64,000 nt of DNA from Zhihengliuella sp. ISTPL4. GTDB lineage: Bacteria; Actinomycetota; Actinomycetes; Actinomycetales; Microbacteriaceae. A program made the position numbers and the translations under genes. Below, in pieces: positions 1-10,852 of this stretch. Under the pieces are notes generated by a model. It had not been told where the DNA came from. It saw nothing but the letters and a program-made list of their open reading frames with translations, and did no database searches. Each line of letters begins with the position of its first letter. The first letter of the stretch is position 1. The stretch spans positions 3,465,630-3,529,629 of the forward strand of contig NZ_CP025422.1 in assembly GCF_002848265.1 (NCBI RefSeq), in the 5' to 3' direction.

Positions 1-482
1 TGCAGCTCGTCGACGTCGTCATCGGCGTTGCGGATGGCGTCCGCGAACTTGAGGTCCTGCGTACGGAGGAGCTCGGTGAGCGTGCGGGAGATCTCGACGT
101 CCAGCTCGCCCATCTTCACGAACGTGCCCTTGAGGCCCTTGGGGATCGCACGCTCCGGGAAGCGCAGTCGTGCGAGCTGGGCGATGTGCTCGGACATGTC
201 GCCCATCCGCTCCAGGGACGCGCTGACGCGCAGTGCGGTGACGACGATGCGGAGGTCGCGCGCGACCGGCTGCTGCCGGGCGAGGATCTCGATGGCCTGC
301 TCGTCCAGCGCGACAGCGAGCTCGTCGATCTTGGCGTCGTCGGCGATGACCTCCTCGGCCAGCGCGACGTCGCTCGTGGCGAAGGCGCGGGTGGCCTTGT
401 CGATGGAGACGGTGACGAGCTCGGCGATCTCGACGAGGCGGGACTGCAGGTCCTCGAGGGACTGGTGGAAGACTTCGCGCAT
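1..482 (-). CDS. phoU: Phosphate signalling protein PhoU (C-terminus beyond window)
   Basis: PhoU links the Pst phosphate transporter to a sensor kinase and damps phosphate-starvation signalling from the cytoplasmic side of the membrane. The N-terminal 160 residues are visible, starting MREVFHQSLEDLQ and continuing with the three-helix repeat typical of PhoU, including the conserved VARDLRIVVTALRVS and SLERMGDMSEHIA helices. The ATG at 480-482 is used; a GAAAGG-like ribosome site lies about 10 nt upstream. The gene runs off the left edge, so its end is not seen. It is divergent from senX3-regX3, the usual actinobacterial arrangement, and the roughly 215 bp between them should hold both promoters. 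Confidence 0.93.
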   Translation of the reverse strand, partial: MREVFHQSLEDLQSRLVEIAELVTVSIDKATRAFATSDVALAEEVIADDAKIDELAVALDEQAIEILARQQPVARDLRIVVTALRVSASLERMGDMSEHIAQLARLRFPERAIPKGLKGTFVKMGELDVEISRTLTELLRTQDLKFADAIRNADDDVDEL

Positions 483-697
483 GGTGGGCGCAACCTTTCG
501 TTCGGATCCCGGCTGACGGTCCAGCGCGGGGCGGCGGGGCGTCCGCATGGGGGAGGACTGCGCGCGCGCAGGCCTGAAGCGATTGTCTGCTCCGAAGGTT
601 AACGAACGGTGCCCAGCGAGTGAATAGTACGTCTCCGCTCCCCGTGATGGCGCGGAAACCCGCCGGATCGACGGTGAACGCGCTCTACGCTGGAGTC

Positions 698-1921
698 ATG
701 ACCCTGCCGCAGCTCGCGCTGTCCTCCCTCGCCATCGGGTTGGCGATCGGCGTGGGCCTTTCGCTCCTCGTCGTCTGGGCCTACCGGGCACGGGCGCGGG
801 CGGAGGAGGAGACGTCGATGGCGATCCCGGCCGGGATCACCGATGTGCTGCGCAGCATGGACGACGCCGCGTGCGTCGTGGATGTCTCGGGCCTCGTCCT
901 CGCCACGTCCAAGACCGCGGCGCGGTTCGGGATCGAGGTCGGTTCGACGCTCGACAATCCGGAGCTCCGACAGCTCGTGCGCGGCGTGCGCTCGACGGGG
1001 GAGACGGCGACCGCCTCGATGCGGATCACCCGCGGCGGCCTCAGTCTGGACCCGCGTCTCGTGTCGGCCAGGGCGAGCGCGATCGGCGCGCGCCTCGTGC
1101 TCCTCATCATCCGCGATGTGACGGAGCAGGAGCGTCTCGACCAGATGCGCCGCGACTTCGTGGCCAACACGAGCCACGAGCTCAAGACGCCGGTCGGTGC
1201 GGTGAGTCTGCTCGCCGAGGCCATCGAGTCCGCCGCCGACGACCCCGCGCAGGTGCGGGCCTTCGCGTCCCGGATCTCGGCGGAGGCGGGCCGTCTCGGG
1301 CAGCTCACCGGCCGCATCATGAGCCTGTCCCGGCTGCAAGCGGAAGACGGCCTGACGGAGGTCGCGCCGGTCTCGATCGACGAGGTCATCGCCTCCTCGA
1401 TCGAGGCCCACGTCGTGCAGGCCGACTCCGCGGGCGTCGAGCTGGCGCGTGGCGGGGACCGCGGCGTGTGGGTCCGCGGTGACGCGCAGATCCTCATCGA
1501 GGCCGTCGGCAACCTCATCGCGAACGCCATCGTCTACTCGCCCCGCGGCTCTCGCGTGGGCGTCGGCGTGAAGGCCGACGACGACGTCGTGGAGATCGCC
1601 GTGTCCGATCAGGGCATCGGGATCGCGGAGGCCGATCGAGAGCGCATCTTCGAACGGTTCTACCGCGCCGACGAGGCCCGCTCCCGGCGCACCGGCGGGA
1701 CGGGGCTCGGCCTCTCCATCGTCAAGCACGCCACGCAGCGGCACGGGGGAGAGGTGCGACTGTGGTCGCGCCCCGGTCGCGGATCCACGTTCACCATCCG
1801 GCTGCCCCGCATCGACGCCCCCGCGAACGCCGGGCAGGACAAGAAGAGCAAGAAGAAGCGCACGCGCAAGGCCGCTCCCGTCACCGGGGCGACGCGCGTC
1901 CGAAACGGAGAGACCGCATGA
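698..1921 (+). CDS. senX3: Sensor histidine kinase SenX3 (phosphate-responsive)
   Basis: Membrane histidine kinase of the SenX3/PhoR type, the partner of RegX3 in phosphate-starvation control. From the ATG at 698 the protein has 407 residues: one N-terminal membrane helix (8-28), a PAS-like region (about 45-140), a HisKA domain with the phospho-acceptor in SHELKTP (His160), and an HATPase with N box (NLIANA), DQGIGI and GTGLGLS boxes. The tail is Lys/Arg rich. An in-frame GTG at 620 would add 26 residues before the membrane helix and is less likely. The stop overlaps the regX3 start by 4 nt (ATGA), so the two are translationally coupled. Confidence 0.92.
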   Translation: MTLPQLALSSLAIGLAIGVGLSLLVVWAYRARARAEEETSMAIPAGITDVLRSMDDAACVVDVSGLVLATSKTAARFGIEVGSTLDNPELRQLVRGVRSTGETATASMRITRGGLSLDPRLVSARASAIGARLVLLIIRDVTEQERLDQMRRDFVANTSHELKTPVGAVSLLAEAIESAADDPAQVRAFASRISAEAGRLGQLTGRIMSLSRLQAEDGLTEVAPVSIDEVIASSIEAHVVQADSAGVELARGGDRGVWVRGDAQILIEAVGNLIANAIVYSPRGSRVGVGVKADDDVVEIAVSDQGIGIAEADRERIFERFYRADEARSRRTGGTGLGLSIVKHATQRHGGEVRLWSRPGRGSTFTIRLPRIDAPANAGQDKKSKKKRTRKAAPVTGATRVRNGETA

Positions 1922-2601
1922 CCCGCATCCTTCTCGTCGAAGACGAGCCCGACCTCGCCGACCCCCTCGCGTACCTGCTGCGCCGGGAGGGCTACGAGGT
2001 GGAGATCGCCGAGGACGGCCCCGGCGCGCTGACGGCGTTCCGGGAGCGCGGAGCCGACATCGTCCTGCTCGACCTCATGCTGCCCGGCATGCCGGGGACC
2101 GAGGTGTGCCGGCAGATCCGCTCCGCGTCGGCCGTGCCCATCATCATGCTGACCGCCAAGGACTCCGAGGTCGACATCGTCGTGGGGCTCGAACTCGGAG
2201 CGGACGACTACATCACCAAGCCGTACTCCTCGCGGGAGCTGCTCGCGCGGATGCGGGCGGTCCTGCGGCGCGTGGTGCAGGCCGAGGGTGAACTGGACGA
2301 GCGGGTGCTGGAAGGCGGGCGGGTCTCGCTCGACATCGACCGGCACACGGTGTCGGTCGCCGGTGAGCAGATCAACATGCCCCTGAAGGAGTTCGAACTC
2401 CTGGAGGTCCTCATGCGCAACTCCGGACGGGTGCTCACGCGGGGCCAGCTCATCGATCGGGTATGGGGGAGCGACTACTTCGGCGACACCAAGACACTCG
2501 ACGTCCACATCAAGCGCATCCGCTCCCGCATCGAGGAGAACCCGAGTGAGCCGGTGATGCTCGTGACGGTCCGCGGGCTGGGATACCGCTTCGAAGGCTG
2601 A
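1918..2601 (+). CDS. regX3: Response regulator RegX3 (OmpR family)
   Basis: DNA-binding response regulator of 227 residues. The receiver domain (1-120) has the acidic pair VEDE, phospho-acceptor Asp52 in LLDLMLPG, the conserved Thr in MLTAKD and Lys in ITKPYS. A winged-helix OmpR effector domain (about 130-226) ends with the typical VRGLGYRFEG. It is translated from the ATG overlapping the senX3 stop. The neighbouring phoU supports a role in phosphate-starvation regulation. A perfect hairpin terminator follows immediately. Confidence 0.94.
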   Translation: MTRILLVEDEPDLADPLAYLLRREGYEVEIAEDGPGALTAFRERGADIVLLDLMLPGMPGTEVCRQIRSASAVPIIMLTAKDSEVDIVVGLELGADDYITKPYSSRELLARMRAVLRRVVQAEGELDERVLEGGRVSLDIDRHTVSVAGEQINMPLKEFELLEVLMRNSGRVLTRGQLIDRVWGSDYFGDTKTLDVHIKRIRSRIEENPSEPVMLVTVRGLGYRFEG

Positions 2602-2607
2602 GCGCAG

Positions 2608-2650
2608 ACGAGAAGAGGCCGGCACCCGCGGGGTGCCGGCCTCTTCTCGT
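2608..2650. terminator. Bidirectional terminator between regX3 and lipoprotein gene
   Basis: Perfect 20-bp inverted repeat (2608-2627 and 2631-2650) with a 3-nt GCG loop, lying between two convergent genes. The stem ends are A/T-richer than the surrounding DNA. It should stop transcription from both sides. Confidence 0.85.
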
Positions 2651-2660
2651 CTCTGGGGAC

Positions 2661-3131
2661 TCAGTCCTGGGGAGCGAGGTCCGCGTAGTACGGCAGCGTG
2701 CCGTCGAGCACGGGGATCTCCGTGGTCACGCCGGCGGAGTCGCCGGACTGGAAGTGCATCGGGATCGTCGCGCCGGGCATCGTGTCGAGGCCGACGATCT
2801 CCACGGGCTCCTCGTCCGCGCCGAAGCTGATGGTTCCGCCGGCGGGCACCGTGATCTTGAAGGGTTCGCCGCCCTCCAGCGACACCGTCAGGGTCGCACG
2901 ATCCTGCGTCGGGTTGACGACGGCACCGACGAAGTTGCCCGCCGTGCCGTCCTCGTTGGCGATGATCAGGGCGTTGCGCACGGCGATGGGGCCGTCCTGG
3001 TCGGAGACGTTGACGCCGTCGGAGGCCGCGTACTCGATCTTCGTCGACTGCGGCGTGATGAACGTGCACCCGGTCGCGCCGAGCAGAACGAGGGCGCTGA
3101 TGGCGGCAGACGCGACAAGGCGCGATTTCAC
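2661..3131 (-). CDS. Small secreted lipoprotein, function unknown
   Basis: 156-residue lipoprotein. The signal peptide has a short basic start (MKSR), a hydrophobic stretch and a lipobox ending ATGC with Cys22 as the lipidated residue. The mature part is a single, probably beta-rich domain without cysteines or obvious catalytic motifs. Similar short lipoproteins lie next to the phosphate or carD loci of related genera, which is recalled rather than checked. It is convergent with regX3 and divergent from carD. A DNA-binding or metabolic role is not suggested. Confidence 0.75.
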   Translation of the reverse strand: MKSRLVASAAISALVLLGATGCTFITPQSTKIEYAASDGVNVSDQDGPIAVRNALIIANEDGTAGNFVGAVVNPTQDRATLTVSLEGGEPFKITVPAGGTISFGADEEPVEIVGLDTMPGATIPMHFQSGDSAGVTTEIPVLDGTLPYYADLAPQD

Positions 3132-3265
3132 GGGTCCTCCTGAGGTCCGACGGGATATCCGTCCCCATTCTATGGGTAAGTCGCGCCGGCGCAGGGACCG
3201 GGGAGCGCGAACCTTAGCGCATATCCCCTGTGGTATCCTTGAGGTTGCCGAAAGGACATGTTTTT

Positions 3266-3748
3266 ATGCTTTTTGAGGTTGGCGAGACCGTCGTCTATCC
3301 GCACCATGGCGCTGCGACCATCATCGAGGTCAAGGAGCGCATCATCAAGGGCGAGACGAAGAAGTACCTGAAGCTCAACGTCACGCAGGGTGATCTCATC
3401 ATCGAGGTTCCGGCCGAGAACGTCGACCTCGTCGGCGTCCGCGACGTGATCGGCAAGGAGGGCCTCGACCACGTGTTCGAGGTGCTGCGCGCCCCGTTCA
3501 CGGAGGAGCCCACCAACTGGTCGCGCCGCTACAAGGCGAACCTGGAGAAGCTCGCGTCCGGTGATGTCATCAAGGTGAGCGAGGTCGTGCGCGACCTCTG
3601 GCGCCGTGACCAGGACCGCGGCCTGTCCGCGGGTGAGAAGCGGATGCTGGCCAAGGCCCGGCAGATCCTCATCTCCGAGCTGGCGCTGGCCGAGAAGATC
3701 GATGAGGACAAGGCGGGCGCGCTGCTCGACGAGGTCCTCGCGTCCTGA
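3266..3748 (+). CDS. carD: RNA polymerase-binding regulator CarD
   Basis: 160-residue CarD/CdnL-family protein that binds the RNAP beta subunit and stabilises open complexes, especially at rRNA promoters. The N-terminal Tudor-like RNAP-interaction domain begins [15 protein letters not shown]; the C-terminal helical DNA-binding domain contains the basic NWSRRYKAN segment and the Trp of DLWRRDQ. The ATG at 3266 has a GAAAGGA ribosome site at 3250-3256. A possible -10 element (TATCCT, 3234-3239) without a clear -35 lies upstream. It is the first gene of a plus-strand run with ispDF, cysS and rlmB, but a strong terminator separates it from ispDF. Confidence 0.95.
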   Translation: MLFEVGETVVYPHHGAATIIEVKERIIKGETKKYLKLNVTQGDLIIEVPAENVDLVGVRDVIGKEGLDHVFEVLRAPFTEEPTNWSRRYKANLEKLASGDVIKVSEVVRDLWRRDQDRGLSAGEKRMLAKARQILISELALAEKIDEDKAGALLDEVLAS

Positions 3749-3758
3749 GACGTCCTTC

Positions 3759-3792
3759 ACGAAAGGCGGGTGCTGCGGCACCCGCCTTTCGT
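3759..3792 (+). terminator. Intrinsic terminator after carD
   Basis: Perfect 15-bp stem (3759-3773 and 3778-3792) with a TGCG loop just after the carD stop. There is no long U tract, as is common in high-GC actinobacteria. The ispDF start is only 25 nt further on, so ispDF needs read-through or a promoter within this region. Confidence 0.75.
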
Positions 3793-3816
3793 CGTTCCCG
3801 CGGGTAACGTGAAGCT

Positions 3817-5058
3817 GTGAGCATCCTCCCCGTCCCGCGTACCGCGATCATCGTCGTCGCTGCCGGCTCCGGCACCCGTCTTGAGGCCGGGGCGCCCAAG
3901 GCGTTCGTCGGCATCGACGCTCGCACCATCCTCCGGCACGCCCTCGACGGCGTCTTCGCGGCGGAGCCGATGCAGGTCGTGGTCGTGGCTCCGGCAGGCT
4001 ACGAGGGCGACGCCGAGACGGAACTGCGGGCGGCCGCCGCGGAGCGTGTCGACCTGGGCCGTGTGGTCACGGGAGGCGCGACGCGGCAGGAATCCGTCGC
4101 CGCCGGGCTCGCCGCGCTGTGGGGGGATGTGACGACGGTCCTCGTGCATGATGCGGCTCGCGCTCTGACCCCGCCCGCGGTGATCGACGCCGTGGCGGCG
4201 GCCGTGGTCGGTGAGGCCGGCGCCGTGCCGAGCCTGCCCGTGGTCGACACCCTCAAGCGCGTCGAGGACGGTCTCGTGGCCGGTGCCGTGGATCGGTCGG
4301 AGCTCGCGGCGGCGCAGACGCCCCAGGGGTTCCCGCGCACGTTGCTGGAGGCGGCCTACGAGATCGCCCGCGCGGATGGGGCGGAGTACACCGACGACGC
4401 GGCGCTCTTCGCGGCCGCAGGCCATCCGGTGCGGCTCGTGCCGGGGTCGGAGCGGTCGTTCAAGATCACCACGCCCGCCGACCTGGAACGTGCTCGCCTG
4501 CTCCTCGCGGCAGCACCGGCGCCCTCCCCGTCGTCGATCTCGGCGGCGGTCACGGGCGCCCCCCGGGTCGGTGTCGGCACGGACGTGCACGCCTTCGGCG
4601 GCGACGGATCGCTGTGGCTGGCCGGCCTCGAGTGGCCGGGGGAGGCCGCGCTCTCCGGACACTCCGACGGCGACGCCGTCGCGCACGCCATCGTCGACGC
4701 GCTGCTGGGAGCCGCCGGGCTCGGTGACATCGGGCAGCACTTCGGCACGGCCCATCCCGAGTACGCGGGCGCGCACGCCGACGTCTTCCTCTCCCGCACC
4801 GCGGAGATGCTGGCCGAAGCGGGCTTCGCGATCGGCAATGTGTCCGTCCAGTTCCAGGGCAATCGTCCGCGGTTCAGCGGGCGCCGCGCGGAGGCCGAGG
4901 CGGCGCTGTCGGCGGCGCTCGGGGGCGCGGCGGTGTCGGTGGCGGCCACGACGACGGACGGGTTGGGGTTCCCCGGACGCGGCGAAGGGATCGCGGTCAC
5001 GGCCGTCGCCCTCGTCATCCCGCGACCGGAGCGGGGTCTCCCAGCGCCCGCCGAGTAG
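3817..5058 (+). CDS. ispDF: Bifunctional IspD-IspF (MEP pathway)
   Basis: 413-residue fusion of two non-consecutive MEP-pathway enzymes. Residues about 1-235 are IspD, 2-C-methyl-D-erythritol 4-phosphate cytidylyltransferase, with the nucleotide-binding loop AAGSGTRL (15-22) and the downstream Lys28. Residues about 250-405 are IspF, MECDP synthase, with the metal-binding D-x-H of VGTDVHAF and the [12 protein letters not shown] motif. A short Ala/Pro/Ser-rich linker joins them. The GTG start at 3817 is supported by the short spacing to the terminator. The pathway supplies IPP/DMAPP, which the crt operon in this window would consume. It is followed 9 nt later by cysS. Confidence 0.94.
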   Translation: MSILPVPRTAIIVVAAGSGTRLEAGAPKAFVGIDARTILRHALDGVFAAEPMQVVVVAPAGYEGDAETELRAAAAERVDLGRVVTGGATRQESVAAGLAALWGDVTTVLVHDAARALTPPAVIDAVAAAVVGEAGAVPSLPVVDTLKRVEDGLVAGAVDRSELAAAQTPQGFPRTLLEAAYEIARADGAEYTDDAALFAAAGHPVRLVPGSERSFKITTPADLERARLLLAAAPAPSPSSISAAVTGAPRVGVGTDVHAFGGDGSLWLAGLEWPGEAALSGHSDGDAVAHAIVDALLGAAGLGDIGQHFGTAHPEYAGAHADVFLSRTAEMLAEAGFAIGNVSVQFQGNRPRFSGRRAEAEAALSAALGGAAVSVAATTTDGLGFPGRGEGIAVTAVALVIPRPERGLPAPAE

Positions 5059-5067
5059 GCTTGAGCG

Positions 5068-6474
5068 GTGACTCTCCGCCTCTACGACACCCGCGCACAG
5101 CTGCTGCGCGACTTCGTGCCTCTCGATCCCGAGAACATCACGATGTACGTGTGCGGACCCACGGTGCAGTCCGGACCCCATATCGGTCACGTTCGGGCGG
5201 CCCTCAGCTTCGACATCCTGCGCCGCTGGCTGACTCACCGGTACGGACGGGTCACCTTCGTGCGCAACGTCACCGACATCGACGACAAGGTGCTCGCGAA
5301 CGCTACGCCGTCCGAGCCGTGGTGGGCGCTCGCCTATCGCATGGAGCAGGAGTTCGCAGCGGCCTACGCCGGCATCGGCATCCTGCCGCCGACGTACGAG
5401 CCGCGGGCGACGGCCTCCGTCCCGCAGATGCAGGAGCTCATCGCGCTGCTCATCGACCGCGGTCACGCGTACCCCGCCCCCGACGGTTCCGGGGACGTGT
5501 ACTTCGACGTGCGCTCCTGGTCGTCCTACGGCGATCTCACCCATCAGTCCGTGGACGCGATGGAGGCGGCGCAGGACGCCGACCCGCGCGGCAAGCGCAA
5601 CCCGCAGGACTTCGCCCTCTGGAAGGGGGCGAAGGCCGACGAGCCCGCCGACGCGACCTGGACCTCGCCGTGGGGAGCCGGACGTCCGGGCTGGCACATC
5701 GAGTGCTCGGCCATGGCGAAGCGGTACCTGGGCGCGGAGTTCGACATCCACGGCGGGGGACTGGATCTGCGGTTCCCGCACCACGAAAACGAGCTCGCGC
5801 AGTCGACCGCGGCGGGTGACGGCTTCGCGCGCTACTGGGTGCACAACGGCCTCGTGACGGTCGACGGGCAGAAGATGTCGAAGTCCCTCGGCAACTTCAC
5901 GCTGGCGCGGGACGTGCTCGATGCGCGGGACCCGCTCGTCGTGCGCTATGCCCTCGCCGCCGCGCACTACCGGTCGAGCCTCGACCTGTCAGAGTCGTCC
6001 TGGGCGGAGGCGGAAGCGGCTCTCGGCCGCATCCGCTCCTTCCTGGAGCGGGCGTTCCGCATGAAAGGCGCGCGGATCGGCGCGGACGACGCGCAGATCC
6101 TCCCCGCCGCCTTCGTCGAGGCGATGGACGACGACCTCGGCGTGCCGCAGGCGCTGGCTGTCGTGCACGAGAGCGTGCGGGCCGGGAACTCGGCACTGGA
6201 CGCGGGCGACACGTCAGCAGCGCTGGACGCGGCGCGGGCGGTGCTCGCCATGACCGGGATCCTCGGTCTGGACCCGAGCACGGAAGCTGGAACGGCCGGG
6301 GGCGGGCAGGCAGCGGCGCTTGATGCGCTGGTGCAGGAGATGATTGCGCAGCGCGCAGCCGCGCGTGCGAACAAGGACTGGGCGGCGGCCGATCGCATCC
6401 GTGACGCGATCGCCGCCGCAGGAATCACGCTGGAGGACACTCCGGCCGGAACTCATTGGAGTATCGATGGCTAA
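5068..6474 (+). CDS. cysS: Cysteinyl-tRNA synthetase
   Basis: 468-residue class I aminoacyl-tRNA synthetase charging tRNA-Cys. It shows the HIGH-type motif HIGH (38-41), KMSKS (269-273) and zinc ligands Cys29, Cys213 and the His-His-Glu cluster at 238-240, which give cysteine specificity. The C-terminal DALR-like and anticodon-binding parts are present and the length is normal. The start is GTG at 5068, 9 nt after ispDF. The 3' end overlaps the rlmB start by 8 nt, so the two are probably translationally coupled. Confidence 0.96.
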   Translation: MTLRLYDTRAQLLRDFVPLDPENITMYVCGPTVQSGPHIGHVRAALSFDILRRWLTHRYGRVTFVRNVTDIDDKVLANATPSEPWWALAYRMEQEFAAAYAGIGILPPTYEPRATASVPQMQELIALLIDRGHAYPAPDGSGDVYFDVRSWSSYGDLTHQSVDAMEAAQDADPRGKRNPQDFALWKGAKADEPADATWTSPWGAGRPGWHIECSAMAKRYLGAEFDIHGGGLDLRFPHHENELAQSTAAGDGFARYWVHNGLVTVDGQKMSKSLGNFTLARDVLDARDPLVVRYALAAAHYRSSLDLSESSWAEAEAALGRIRSFLERAFRMKGARIGADDAQILPAAFVEAMDDDLGVPQALAVVHESVRAGNSALDAGDTSAALDAARAVLAMTGILGLDPSTEAGTAGGGQAAALDALVQEMIAQRAAARANKDWAAADRIRDAIAAAGITLEDTPAGTHWSIDG

Positions 6475-7471
6475 GCCAGGGCGCCCCGGCGCGAGCAAGG
6501 GAAACAAGAAGGGCCCCACGAAGGGCACCGGCGGGCTCGGGCGCAAGGCGCTCGAGGGGCGTGGCCCCACGCCGAAGGCGGAGGACCGCGCATGGCACCC
6601 CGCCGGCAAGCGCAAGGCCGCGGCCGAGCGCTACGCGGCGGCCGGGGGCAAGGGGAAGCCGGGTGGACGTCCGGCCTCCGGCGGCAACCCGAACCGCACG
6701 GCCCGTTCGAAGGACAACACGAACGACACCGAGACGGTCACCGGGCGCAACTCGGTGCTCGAGGCGCTGCGGGCGAAGATCCCGGCGACCGCGATGTATG
6801 TCGCGCAGCGCGTGGAGATGGACGACCGCGTCAAGGAGATGCTGTCGATCGCGACCCACCGCGACATCCCGGTGCTCGAGGTCACGCGTCAGGAGCTCGA
6901 CCGGATGGCCGGCTTCGACGGCGTGCACCAGGGCGTGGCCCTCAAGGTGCCGCCGTACGAGTACGCCCACCCGCAGGACCTGCTGGAAGAGGTCATCGAC
7001 CGCGGCGAGACGCCGCTGTTCGTCGCTCTCGACGGCATCACCGACCCCCGCAACCTCGGCGCGATCATCCGGTCGACCGCGGCGTTCGGCGGTCACGGGA
7101 TCATCCTGCCGCAGCGTCGTTCCGCGGGCGTGAACTCCGCCGCGTGGAAGACGAGTGCGGGCGCGGCGGCGCGGATCCCGGTCGCCCTCGCCTCCAACCT
7201 CACCACGCAGCTCAAGGAGTTCAAGAAGCAGGGCGTGTTCGTGCTCGGGCTCGACGGCGACGGCGACGTCTCGCTGCCGGCGCTGGAGCTGGCCGATCGC
7301 CCCGTCGTCATCGTCGTGGGCTCGGAGGGCAAGGGCCTGTCCCGCCTCGTGACCGAGACCTGCGACCAGATCGTCTCCATCCCCATCTCCGCGGCGACCG
7401 AGTCGCTGAACGCCGGCATCGCGGCCTCGGTCGCGCTGTACCAGGTCGCGACCGTCCGCGCCGCGGACTGA
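6467..7471 (+). CDS. rlmB: 23S rRNA 2'-O-ribose methyltransferase (TrmH/RlmB, SpoU family)
   Basis: 334-residue SPOUT methyltransferase, likely methylating a guanosine ribose in 23S rRNA. It has the three SpoU motifs: [23 protein letters not shown] and [15 protein letters not shown]. About 90 N-terminal residues are a Lys/Gly/Arg-rich, probably disordered extension before the ribosomal L30e-like substrate domain (NSVLEAL onward). Actinobacterial members often have such an extension. The ATG at 6467 lies inside the end of cysS, an arrangement known in many actinobacteria. The exact target nucleotide cannot be read from sequence. Confidence 0.92.
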   Translation: MAKPGRPGASKGNKKGPTKGTGGLGRKALEGRGPTPKAEDRAWHPAGKRKAAAERYAAAGGKGKPGGRPASGGNPNRTARSKDNTNDTETVTGRNSVLEALRAKIPATAMYVAQRVEMDDRVKEMLSIATHRDIPVLEVTRQELDRMAGFDGVHQGVALKVPPYEYAHPQDLLEEVIDRGETPLFVALDGITDPRNLGAIIRSTAAFGGHGIILPQRRSAGVNSAAWKTSAGAAARIPVALASNLTTQLKEFKKQGVFVLGLDGDGDVSLPALELADRPVVIVVGSEGKGLSRLVTETCDQIVSIPISAATESLNAGIAASVALYQVATVRAAD

Positions 7472-7486
7472 CCGAGAGGAACACGC

Positions 7487-8128
7487 ATGGCCCGCATCAT
7501 CGTCCTGGGAGGAACCGGCTACGCCGGACGCCACATCGTCGCGGAGGCGGTGAGCCGCGATCATGCGGTCGTCGCCATCTCGCGCTCGACCCCCGCGGAT
7601 CCGGTCGCGGGTGCGGCCTACGTGCAGGGGTCCGCGCTCGACCCCGCATCGCTGACCGAGGCGTTCACGGGAGCCGACGCCGTGGTCTCCGCGCTCTCCC
7701 CGCGCGGCGACATGGAGGATCGCGTCCTCGAGGCGCTGACGAACGTGGTCGGACTGCTCGACGGCACCGAGACCCGGCTGGGCGTCGTGGGCGGTGCGGG
7801 CGGCAGCCTCGTGGCGCCCGGCGGCCCGCGGCTGTTCGACCAGGATTTCCCCGAGGAGTACAAGCACGAGGCGCAGGTCGGCATCGACTCGCTCGCCCTC
7901 CTGGAGCACACGCCGGAGAGCCTGGACTGGTTCTTCGTGCACCCGGCCGAGGTCTTCGGGCCGTGGGCCGAGGGGGAGCGCACCGGACGCTATCGGGACG
8001 GCGGCGACGTGCTCGTCCGCGACGAGGACGGCAAGTCCTACATCTCGGGGGCGGACTTCGCCGTCGCGATCGTCGACGAGATCGAGCAGGGCAATCACCA
8101 CCGGCAGCGGTTCACCGTCGGCTACTGA
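7487..8128 (+). CDS. NAD(P)-binding Rossmann-fold protein (NmrA-like)
   Basis: 213-residue short-chain type protein of the NAD(P)H-binding (NmrA/YwnB-like) family. The dinucleotide loop GGTGYAGRH (8-16) is intact; there is no YxxxK catalytic pair, so it may be a reductase of unusual chemistry or a redox sensor. The ATG at 7487 follows a GAGAGGA ribosome site. It lies 15 nt after rlmB and is probably co-transcribed with it. The substrate is unknown. Confidence 0.8.
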   Translation: MARIIVLGGTGYAGRHIVAEAVSRDHAVVAISRSTPADPVAGAAYVQGSALDPASLTEAFTGADAVVSALSPRGDMEDRVLEALTNVVGLLDGTETRLGVVGGAGGSLVAPGGPRLFDQDFPEEYKHEAQVGIDSLALLEHTPESLDWFFVHPAEVFGPWAEGERTGRYRDGGDVLVRDEDGKSYISGADFAVAIVDEIEQGNHHRQRFTVGY

Positions 8129-8140
8129 CGCCGTCGGGAG

Positions 8141-9442
8141 TCAGACGAGGTCGCGCCAGTCCACCTCGTCGTCGTCGCCGAGCGACAGCGTGCCGGTGAC
8201 GACGGGGAGGCCCATCGTCTCCGTCGGCGGTCCCATGATGGTGGCTTCGTCGCGGCGGTGGCGGAGCACGTCGTTGATGTAGCTCGTCAGCACCTCTGCG
8301 AGGGCGACCGAGCGCCCCTGTGCCTGGGACAGGTACCAGCGGTGCTCCAGCACCTGGTGGAACACCTCCGCCGGCTCGAGCTTGGCGCGCAGGTCGTAAG
8401 GGATCGCACGGACGACCGGCTCGAAGACGCGCGTGAGCCACTCGTGCGCGTACATCTCCTCGTCCGCCCACTGCTTGGTGGAGCGGGCGCGGAACTCGTC
8501 GAGGTCGTTGAGGAGTCGCCGGGCCTGGTTCTCCTCGACGTCGAGGCCGGTGAGGCGGATGAGCCGCCGCTGGTGATGCCCCGCGTCGACGACCTTGGGC
8601 TGGATCTCCACCACGGTGCCGTCCGCGGTCGTCGACATCGACATCTCGTCGATGTCGAAGCCCAGGGCGTTCAGACGCTCGACGCGTTCCGTGATGCGCC
8701 AGGTCTCTGCCGCGGAGAAGGACTCCTGCGCGGTGAGCTCGGCCCACAGCGAGCGGTAGGAGGACACGATGCCGTCCGCGATGGCGACGGCGTCGACGCC
8801 GTGCTCCAGACGCCCGCCCGCGGCGAGGTCCATGATCTCGCCGGCGATGTTCGTCCGAGCGAGGTCGAGATCGTAGGCGCGCTGGCCGTCCGTCAGCCCT
8901 TCCTCGTGCAGCTCGCCGGTCTCCGCGTCGACGAGGTACGCCGCGAACGCTCCGGCATCCCGACGGAACAGGGTGTTGGAGAGCGAGACGTCGCCCCAGT
9001 AGAAGCCGACGTTGTGCAGGCGGACGAGCAGGAGGGCCAGGGCGTCGACGAGACGGGTGGCCGTGTCCGGGCGGAGCACCCGGGTGAAGAGCGCCCGATA
9101 CGGCATCGAGAAGCGCAGGTGTGAGGTGACCAGAGCCGCGGGCAACGGGTCACCCGACGAATCCGTCCGCCCGGCGATCACCGCGACCCGCTCCACGCAC
9201 GGCACGTCGAGGCGCGCGAGGTTGCCGAGCATCTCGTACTCCCGCCGTGCCATCTCCGTCGTCGTCTCCTTGACGGCCACCACGCGACCCGAGAGGTCCG
9301 CGAAGCGGACGAGGTGGCGCGAGAGGCCCTTGGGGAGGGAGACGATGTGCTCGGACGGCCACTTCTCCAGGGGCGTCGACCAGGGCAGGGCGAGCAGCCC
9401 GGGGTCGACCGTCTTGGCGGTGATCCGGAGGGATTCCTGCAT
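8141..9442 (-). CDS. DUF4032 protein with kinase-like fold
   Basis: 433-residue conserved actinobacterial protein. The first 180 residues look like a lipopolysaccharide-kinase/RIO-type protein kinase fold: Lys58 in VVAVKET, Glu68/Glu70 in the following helix, a catalytic loop WGDVSLSN with Asp151 and Asn156, and a metal-binding Asp172 in LVDAET. The C-terminal half matches the DUF4032 region and has no motif I recognise. Substrate and physiological role are unknown. It is convergent with the NAD(P)-binding gene and lies downstream of the ABC ATPase with a gap of 78 bp. Confidence 0.82.
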   Translation of the reverse strand: MQESLRITAKTVDPGLLALPWSTPLEKWPSEHIVSLPKGLSRHLVRFADLSGRVVAVKETTTEMARREYEMLGNLARLDVPCVERVAVIAGRTDSSGDPLPAALVTSHLRFSMPYRALFTRVLRPDTATRLVDALALLLVRLHNVGFYWGDVSLSNTLFRRDAGAFAAYLVDAETGELHEEGLTDGQRAYDLDLARTNIAGEIMDLAAGGRLEHGVDAVAIADGIVSSYRSLWAELTAQESFSAAETWRITERVERLNALGFDIDEMSMSTTADGTVVEIQPKVVDAGHHQRRLIRLTGLDVEENQARRLLNDLDEFRARSTKQWADEEMYAHEWLTRVFEPVVRAIPYDLRAKLEPAEVFHQVLEHRWYLSQAQGRSVALAEVLTSYINDVLRHRRDEATIMGPPTETMGLPVVTGTLSLGDDDEVDWRDLV

Positions 9443-9520
9443 GGGGGCTCCTGAGGTGCCGGGGGAAAAGACGCGGCGCGGGCGACCGAAGTCAGCCCGC
9501 GCCGCGGTGGAGGTGTCCGA

Positions 9521-10624
<1,104 letters not shown>

Positions 10625-10852
10625 CGTGTTTCTCCTTCACCGGCAGGTACGTGCCGGACGATCCGTAGTGAATGAAGCGGCGGAGCGACCCGCCGTGACC
10701 CTCCATCGGGTCGGGATCAGTATGGCACGAACGGCCGCACCTGGGTATTTCTCAGCCTCACTCGTTAGCATCGAACCCGGCCGTGCGCAGCGGCGATCGC
10801 CGCCCGACGGCGATCGGGGCCAACCCGGACCCCCTGAGACTCAAGAGGAACG

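Noticed and set aside
620..697. Longer N-terminus of SenX3 from GTG 620
   Set aside because: Adds a polar segment before the first membrane helix with no ribosome site advantage; the ATG at 698 gives the usual family start.
3757..5967. 736-codon minus-strand open frame
   Set aside because: Covers ispDF and cysS in antisense; both sense genes have intact catalytic motifs.
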